A program made the translations under genes and the position numbers. Of a stretch of 6,006 nucleotides of DNA, positions 4,238 to 6,006 are shown piece after piece; the first letter of the stretch is position 1; every line of letters starts with the position of its first letter. A model generated the notes under the pieces. That model did not search any database. It saw only the letters and a list, made by a program, of their open reading frames with translations, and was not told the origin of the DNA. The DNA is taken from positions 1-6,006 of the forward strand of contig JAQBPZ010000157.1 of NCBI GenBank assembly GCA_028287225.1, given 5' to 3'. This DNA is from Gemmatimonadota bacterium (GTDB taxonomy: Bacteria > Gemmatimonadota > Gemmatimonadetes > Gemmatimonadales > Gemmatimonadaceae).

Positions 4238-6006
4238 ATGAGAACCACGATGCTTCCCCGTTTTCGTCTCGTGATGGCGTTGTCCCTGCTGGGATGCGCG
4301 CCCTCCACTCTTCAGGCCTTGCGGATCGAGCCGCGCGAGGCCCTCGCCGACGCGCCGGCGCCGTGGGCCGGCATCGTCCGCGGGCGCATCGTCGCCGAGG
4401 GCTCCAACGCTCCGCTAGGGAGCGTGCAGGTGCAGCTCGGAACTCGCGGCGCGCAGACGAACGACGCCGGCGTGTTCTCCTTCGCCAACATCCCGGCGGG
4501 CAGCTACACGCTGCAGGTCCGAAAGATCGGCTACGAGAGCGTCACCCGCACGGTAACCGTCTCCGACAACCAGACCGTCGACGTCGTGATCACGCTCAAG
4601 CGGCAGCCGCTCAGCCTCGACCAGGTCGTCGTCACCGGCACGCCCGGCGCCGCACGGCGCCGCGAGGTCGGCAACGCCATCTCGCAGATCGACGTCACCT
4701 CCCTCCCCGAGGTCCCCAGCTCGGTCGACAACCTGCTCCAGGGCAAGGCGACCGGCCTGACCGTCACCGGCAACAGTGGCGGCGTCGGCGGCGGCGCTTC
4801 GATCCGCCTCCGGGGCAACGTTTCCGCCACCCAGAACAACCAGCCGCTCATCTACGTGGACGGCGTGCGCGTGAAGAGCGATGGCTTCCCGAAGAACACC
4901 TTCCCCACGGGCTACGCCGGCAACAGCGACAACACGGTCTACAGCCCGCTCAACGACATCGATCCGTCGGACATCGAGCGGGTGGAAGTGATCAAGGGCC
5001 CCGCGGCCACCACGCTCTACGGCACCGAGGCAGCGTCGGGCGTCATCCAGATCTTCACGCGGCGCGGCCAGAACGGCGGCGCGCGCTGGACCTTCCAGAC
5101 CGACCAGTCGCTGAGCCAGACGCCCAAGTTCGGCCCGACGCTCGGCTACGAGGGCAAGCCGCTCGTGGTGCCCACCGCCGAGGTGAACCCCTTCGGCACG
5201 GTCGACTACCTCTATCTCGATCCGTGGCTCCGCACTGGCTACAAGCACAAGTACTCGCTCGGCCTCGAGGGCGGCCGCGACGAGACGAAGTACTTCGTCT
5301 CCGGCACCAGCACCAACGAGACCGGCGTTCTCCCGCTCGACAAGTCCTCTCAGTCGAGCGTGCGCGGCAACATCACTATCGTCCCGCGCAAGGACATCAC
5401 CGTCAGCTGGAACACTTCGTTCAGCGCGAACGCGCTCACCAAGACGCCGGCCGGCGGCACCGCGGCGGGGCTCAGCCTCAACGCCTCGCGACGCGACCGC
5501 AACTACTTCGGCTCCGCCGATCCCACCCAGATCGGCCGCGTGCTCGACTTCCAGCTCACCAGCCAGATCGACCACATGGTCACCGGCGGCACGCTCCAGT
5601 ACCAGCCGAACGAGTCCTTCTCCACTCGCCTGATCCTCGGCTACGACTTGGCCGCGCAGGAAACGCGGAACTACATGCCGTTCGGCTTCGCCACCGTGCC
5701 GAAGGGACAGATCAGCGACGGCCGCTACTCCAGCCGCACCACCACCGCCGACTACGCCGCCACCTGGTCGCGGAAGTTGTTCGGCGAGCTGCGCTCCAGC
5801 CTCTCCGGCGGTGCGCAGGCGGTCGAGGTGAACCAGGTCAACGTCGTCGCGGGCTCCCGCGACTTCCCCGGGCCCGGCGAGCAGACGGTGTCCAACGGCG
5901 CCTTGTCGCTTGGCGTCGAGGACCGCAGCCGCGTGATCAACGCCGGCCTTTTCGTTCAGGACGTGCTCGACTTCAAGAATCGCTACTTTCTCACCCTCGG
6001 CATGCG
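4238..6006 (+). CDS. SusC/RagA-family TonB-dependent outer-membrane receptor, 5' part (runs off the window)
   Basis: The first 589 codons of an outer-membrane transporter are present, with the frame open to the window edge. Order of parts: a signal peptide (basic MRTTMLPRFR, then hydrophobic LVMALSLLG); a carboxypeptidase-regulatory-like beta domain at about residues 46-121 (GRIVAEG, TNDAGVFSFANIPAGSYTL, IGYES); the LDQVVVTGT segment (127-135); and a plug domain to about 274. Plug signatures include IRLRGNVS and QPLIYVDGVRV (189-212), and DIERVEVIKGPAATTLYGTEA (245-265). Beta-barrel strands follow. The leading beta domain is typical of SusC-type importers of glycans or peptides energised by TonB, so a SusD-like lipoprotein gene is expected downstream. 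The start at 4238 gives the best signal peptide. It lacks a Shine-Dalgarno sequence, and an in-frame ATG at 4103 with a purine-rich leader is an alternative. The ligand cannot be read from the sequence. Confidence 0.93.
   Translation, partial: MRTTMLPRFRLVMALSLLGCAPSTLQALRIEPREALADAPAPWAGIVRGRIVAEGSNAPLGSVQVQLGTRGAQTNDAGVFSFANIPAGSYTLQVRKIGYESVTRTVTVSDNQTVDVVITLKRQPLSLDQVVVTGTPGAARRREVGNAISQIDVTSLPEVPSSVDNLLQGKATGLTVTGNSGGVGGGASIRLRGNVSATQNNQPLIYVDGVRVKSDGFPKNTFPTGYAGNSDNTVYSPLNDIDPSDIERVEVIKGPAATTLYGTEAASGVIQIFTRRGQNGGARWTFQTDQSLSQTPKFGPTLGYEGKPLVVPTAEVNPFGTVDYLYLDPWLRTGYKHKYSLGLEGGRDETKYFVSGTSTNETGVLPLDKSSQSSVRGNITIVPRKDITVSWNTSFSANALTKTPAGGTAAGLSLNASRRDRNYFGSADPTQIGRVLDFQLTSQIDHMVTGGTLQYQPNESFSTRLILGYDLAAQETRNYMPFGFATVPKGQISDGRYSSRTTTADYAATWSRKLFGELRSSLSGGAQAVEVNQVNVVAGSRDFPGPGEQTVSNGALSLGVEDRSRVINAGLFVQDVLDFKNRYFLTLGM

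Noticed and set aside
4111..4308. N-terminal extension of the regulator frame to 4308
   Set aside because: It would run past the receptor start, adds about 66 residues of low-complexity sequence, and lies outside the usual length of GntR/FadR-type proteins.
4415..5575. 386-residue minus-strand open frame
   Set aside because: It lies wholly antisense to the clearly recognisable TonB-dependent receptor and is made of low-complexity Ala/Val/Arg/Glu sequence typical of a GC-rich shadow frame.
1..6006. CRISPR arrays, tRNA or rRNA genes, origins
   Set aside because: No regularly spaced direct repeats, cloverleaf-like segments or conserved rRNA stretches were seen on either strand.

Overview
This is a high-GC window (about two thirds G+C by eye). 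It combines a SusC/RagA-type TonB-dependent receptor, a Tat-exported two-subunit flavin dehydrogenase and start codons without Shine-Dalgarno sequences. That mix best fits Gemmatimonadota, such as relatives of Gemmatimonas or Gemmatirosa. The assignment is an inference from gene content and codon style, not from a marker gene.

Layout. Bases 1-53 look like the outer end of a second IS5-family element. Bases 56-980 are a complete 925-bp IS5-family insertion sequence with 19-bp inverted ends (one mismatch). Its transposase, on the minus strand, is split over two reading frames, and the frame change falls at a G5A5 run. A 10-bp hairpin sits directly before the transposase start codon. Bases 981-1100 hold nothing recognised. 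Bases 1101-3307 are a minus-strand two-gene operon. The promoter-proximal gene is the Tat-signal-bearing small subunit (gluconate 2-dehydrogenase subunit 3 family). The second gene, overlapping it by 4 bases, is a GMC flavoprotein carrying the CC-x4-C-x3-C cluster motif of bacterial FAD-glucose dehydrogenases. Upstream and on the same strand (3381 to about 4110) is a GntR/FadR-type regulator interrupted by a frameshift at a run of seven C. Divergently from the regulator, on the plus strand from 4238 to the window edge, is the first 589 codons of the SusC/RagA-like receptor.

Functional reading. The locus looks like a small sugar or polyol uptake and oxidation module. The outer-membrane receptor would import a ligand, the periplasmic FAD dehydrogenase would oxidise a sugar or alcohol, and a FadR-family repressor or activator between them would respond to a related acid. 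The SusD partner is expected downstream of 6006. The cytochrome c subunit usual for this dehydrogenase class is not in the window, and the insertion sequence lies where a third gene of the operon might have been. Both broken frames (transposase and regulator) are restored by removing one base from a homopolymer. They may therefore be programmed slippage, real decay, or sequencing error.
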